Positions 62,240-64,000 of a DNA stretch of 64,000 nt are shown here, piece after piece; position 1 is the first letter of the stretch, and the number at the start of each line of letters is the position of its first letter. The notes beneath the pieces were generated by a model that was not told where the DNA came from, did not search any database, and worked only from the letters and a program-made list of their open reading frames with translations. Origin of the DNA: Hyposmocoma kahamanoa (taxonomy: Eukaryota > Arthropoda > Insecta > Lepidoptera > Cosmopterigidae); contig NW_020653716.1 of assembly GCF_003589595.1 (NCBI RefSeq), positions 718,754-782,753 of the forward strand, read 5' to 3'. A program made the translations under genes and the position numbers.

Positions 62240-63145
62240 TCTATGTGCAATGAATGTAACTCTTATGGACATTCATAACAGATTAAACTAACGCATTTTT
62301 ATGTAATTTTCTTTTATTAACATTCATGTTAACACTTTCGTACCCGTATTTTATCTTACGTCCTGGAACATATCTGATTTTGGTAAATTTAATTTAATAA
62401 AGAATTAGTGGCCGACTTTATTTTTACACACTTCTTAACGTATCGATGGCATAAATTATGATCCTTTCGTGCACCGCCTTACACACTTAAAAAAGGGGAG
62501 CCCTAATTCTTAATGGAACTGTCCTATTAAAATTTCATAGACAAGCTTCATTTTTGTTTTGGAAATACTATATGTGAAAGTTAATAATATTTAACCCCTA
62601 CCGGTGTAGAACTATTATGAACGGTGTGTTAAGCCATGGCCACAAAAGTTAATAATTGCTTATTCCATTTATTTGCACTCTGTTTACTAGCAAGGGCGAG
62701 ATCATTATCTATCTAAGGACTTTTCTCATGTGCCCGACATATTGATTACTATGATTCGCCGTTGTAAGAGAAAAGAACTTGAGGCTTGATGATAATCACT
62801 AGAGTAACAAAATGTAGCGAAAGTATTGGTGTCCGCCAAAATGATAATCTGTACGTCCATTTTAGTCAGACCTTTGGCAATTCTCATAGAACCGTAATGA
62901 ACGGATTATGAGAATAAGGTGATAGTGAGTTCCCGGTTGCTAAACCTAGCCTAACCTAACCTGATGGTAGAAGAATGGTTAATGAGGGAAATAGACAGCA
63001 GCGTCTTCCTGTAATGTACATTTTGGCATTACTGTCATCGCCAATGCGCTTACCAAATGTGTGGCGAACTATAACAAGCTAATGTAGCGATTAGGTCACT
63101 ATATCTAAAATTTACTAACATTAATTAGCTTGTCAGATATCATAT
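62240..63145. other. intergenic DNA, no recognised gene
   Basis: AT-rich. CCTAACCTAACCT at 62,950-62,962 is a two-unit match to the insect telomere repeat, too short to mean anything. No repeat or exon is recognised. Confidence 0.4.
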
Positions 63146-63169
63146 AATAATGGTTGTAATATACCAAGT

Positions 63170-63295
63170 TCTTATGCAACTGGTGTGCCAGCACCGCTCG
63201 TCAACCGCTACGGCGCTGCGCCGCCCGCAGTGGACACCCGGCATCCAACAACAACACAGCATCTTAGTGCCATTATTTGTGAACCAATGTGATAA
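63170..63295 (+). other. GC-rich coding-like fragment
   Basis: In one frame the text reads ATGVPAPLVNRYGAAPPAVD then TRHPTTTQHLSAIICEPM before TGA; another frame (63,150-63,347) is also open. The base composition is unlike its surroundings. I cannot assign it, and no matching splice sites are convincing. Confidence 0.25.
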
Positions 63296-63357
63296 GTTGA
63301 TTAACATAGTTTTTTATAACTTTAGATTTATAAAAAGATCGAACTGACTAATTCAGA

Positions 63358-63415
63358 ATGCATCTAGTACAAGTGTTGACGTTGTTTGTGTTTGCTTTTG
63401 GCTATTTTAGTTCAG
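63358..63415 (+). CDS. first coding exon of a probable secreted protein
   Basis: An ATG at 63,358 is followed by MHLVQVLTLFVFAFGYFSS, a textbook hydrophobic signal peptide. A strong donor (CAG|GTAAGT at 63,415) splits a Gly-type codon after its first base. Phase-1 introns right after signal peptides are common in secreted and cell-surface proteins. One possible acceptor at 63,916 (CATCTGCAG) would give only 15 more codons (DVILLHQDVAQNIIY) before TGA. Otherwise the rest lies beyond the window. The mature protein is unknown. Confidence 0.6.
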
Positions 63416-64000
63416 GTAAGTTGTATAAGAATGACTTTTTGGTAAAAGCTACCTATAAATCATAAGATAGAACATTTGCACAGTGCTGAGACGTTACATA
63501 CAGCACATGCATAAAAAGATACCAGTGTGACAGAACGACTGAGAAAAAGTCACTTTAGTTCGGGCAACTGAAGTGCGAAGCCACCTACCTATTGGGAGTA
63601 CACAAGAAGCATTAAATCCGATATTATTACAGAAGACAGAGCGCAAGGGGGATTTTTCATTTCCGAAAAAACTTATTTCCGTACTTGTCAATATATCATA
63701 TGGAACATACCCTTTGGTATATTTGTATATCTAGCCAGCCACATGTGATCATAAGTCAAAAGTTCTTTTATCACATGAAAATCATAAAAATAATACGAAC
63801 TACTGAAACAGATTATGCAGGTATATGTGAAATATCATATCCCATCTAATATAAAATACTACCTAAAAAATTATTGATTAATTTCATTTGAAGAATATTG
63901 ACTTCTCCATCTGCAGATGTTATCTTATTACACCAAGACGTAGCGCAAAATATTATTTATTGAAATTGCAGTTAAGCTTATTTAACGTTGGCTGTAATAC
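63416..64000. other. intron or 3' flank of the secreted-protein gene
   Basis: AT-rich sequence after the donor. Acceptor-like CTGCAG at 63,916 and AATTGCAG at about 63,970 are the only exon starts I can suggest. Nothing else is recognised. Confidence 0.35.

Noticed and set aside
62945..62965. Telomere-like CCTAACCTAACCT
   Set aside because: Only about two and a half units, with no array around it. It is too short to mark a telomere or a telomere-targeted element.
63328..63337. TATAAAAAG as a TATA box for the signal-peptide exon
   Set aside because: It is only about 25-30 bp before the ATG, so transcription would start at or after the start codon.
1..64000. CRISPR array, prokaryotic operon or phage-like defence cluster
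   Set aside because: No short direct-repeat/spacer pattern, no operon-like gene packing; all genes have spliceosomal introns and animal homologues.

Overview
The window is eukaryotic and almost certainly from a moth or butterfly (Lepidoptera). Genes are intron-rich with GT-AG introns. Intergenic and intronic DNA is AT-rich and packed with short interspersed repeats. Several repeats are of types I recognise from lepidopteran genomes: the AACCGACTTC-type repeat, the 'TTTTCTCACGATGTTGTCCTTC' repeat around 39.5 kb, and tRNA-derived SINEs. Assignment to order is inference from repeat types and protein similarity; no species call is possible.

Layout. (1) 1.8-18.1 kb, plus strand: the last six exons of an acyl-CoA synthetase of the 4-coumarate-CoA ligase/luciferase-like family, ending in the peroxisomal signal SKL; its 5' exons lie before the window. 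Its introns hold a dead Jockey-like retrotransposon, a frameshifted Fat-type cadherin fragment in antisense, a CR1/Jockey-like element split by a hAT-like MITE, and many SINEs. (2) 20.5-30.2 kb, minus strand: a complete five-exon 3'(2'),5'-bisphosphate nucleotidase 1 (BPNT1, 312 aa). (3) 30.2-39.9 kb: no convincing gene; transposon remnants, a long foldback at 37.2-37.7 kb and a GC-rich retroposed insert at 33.7-34.6 kb. (4) 39.9-55.2 kb, minus strand: a complete ten-exon gene for a 594-aa protein with twelve C2H2-type fingers. One 6.7-kb intron is a nested transposon cluster (Jockey, Ty1/copia with both LTRs, Penelope-like GIY-YIG fragment, SINE, MITEs). (5) 55.8-58.2 kb: MITEs and a tandemly duplicated transposase remnant. 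(6) 58.7-61.7 kb, plus strand: a complete six-exon intraflagellar transport gene, IFT54/TRAF3IP1 (638 aa), with a near-perfect RFX X-box 123 bp before the ATG. (7) 63.36 kb: the first coding exon of a probable secreted protein that runs towards or past the window end.

The genes are unrelated in function (peroxisomal acyl activation, PAP hydrolysis, DNA binding, cilium assembly) and each has its own promoter. I found no prokaryote-like defence cluster, CRISPR array or clearly new multi-gene system. The most informative signals are the X-box next to IFT54, the cadherin fragment, the hAT-like MITEs with exact target-site duplications, and the foldback element. Exon boundaries were set by hand from splice signals and reading phase; all coding exons of the three complete genes join in phase without a stop.
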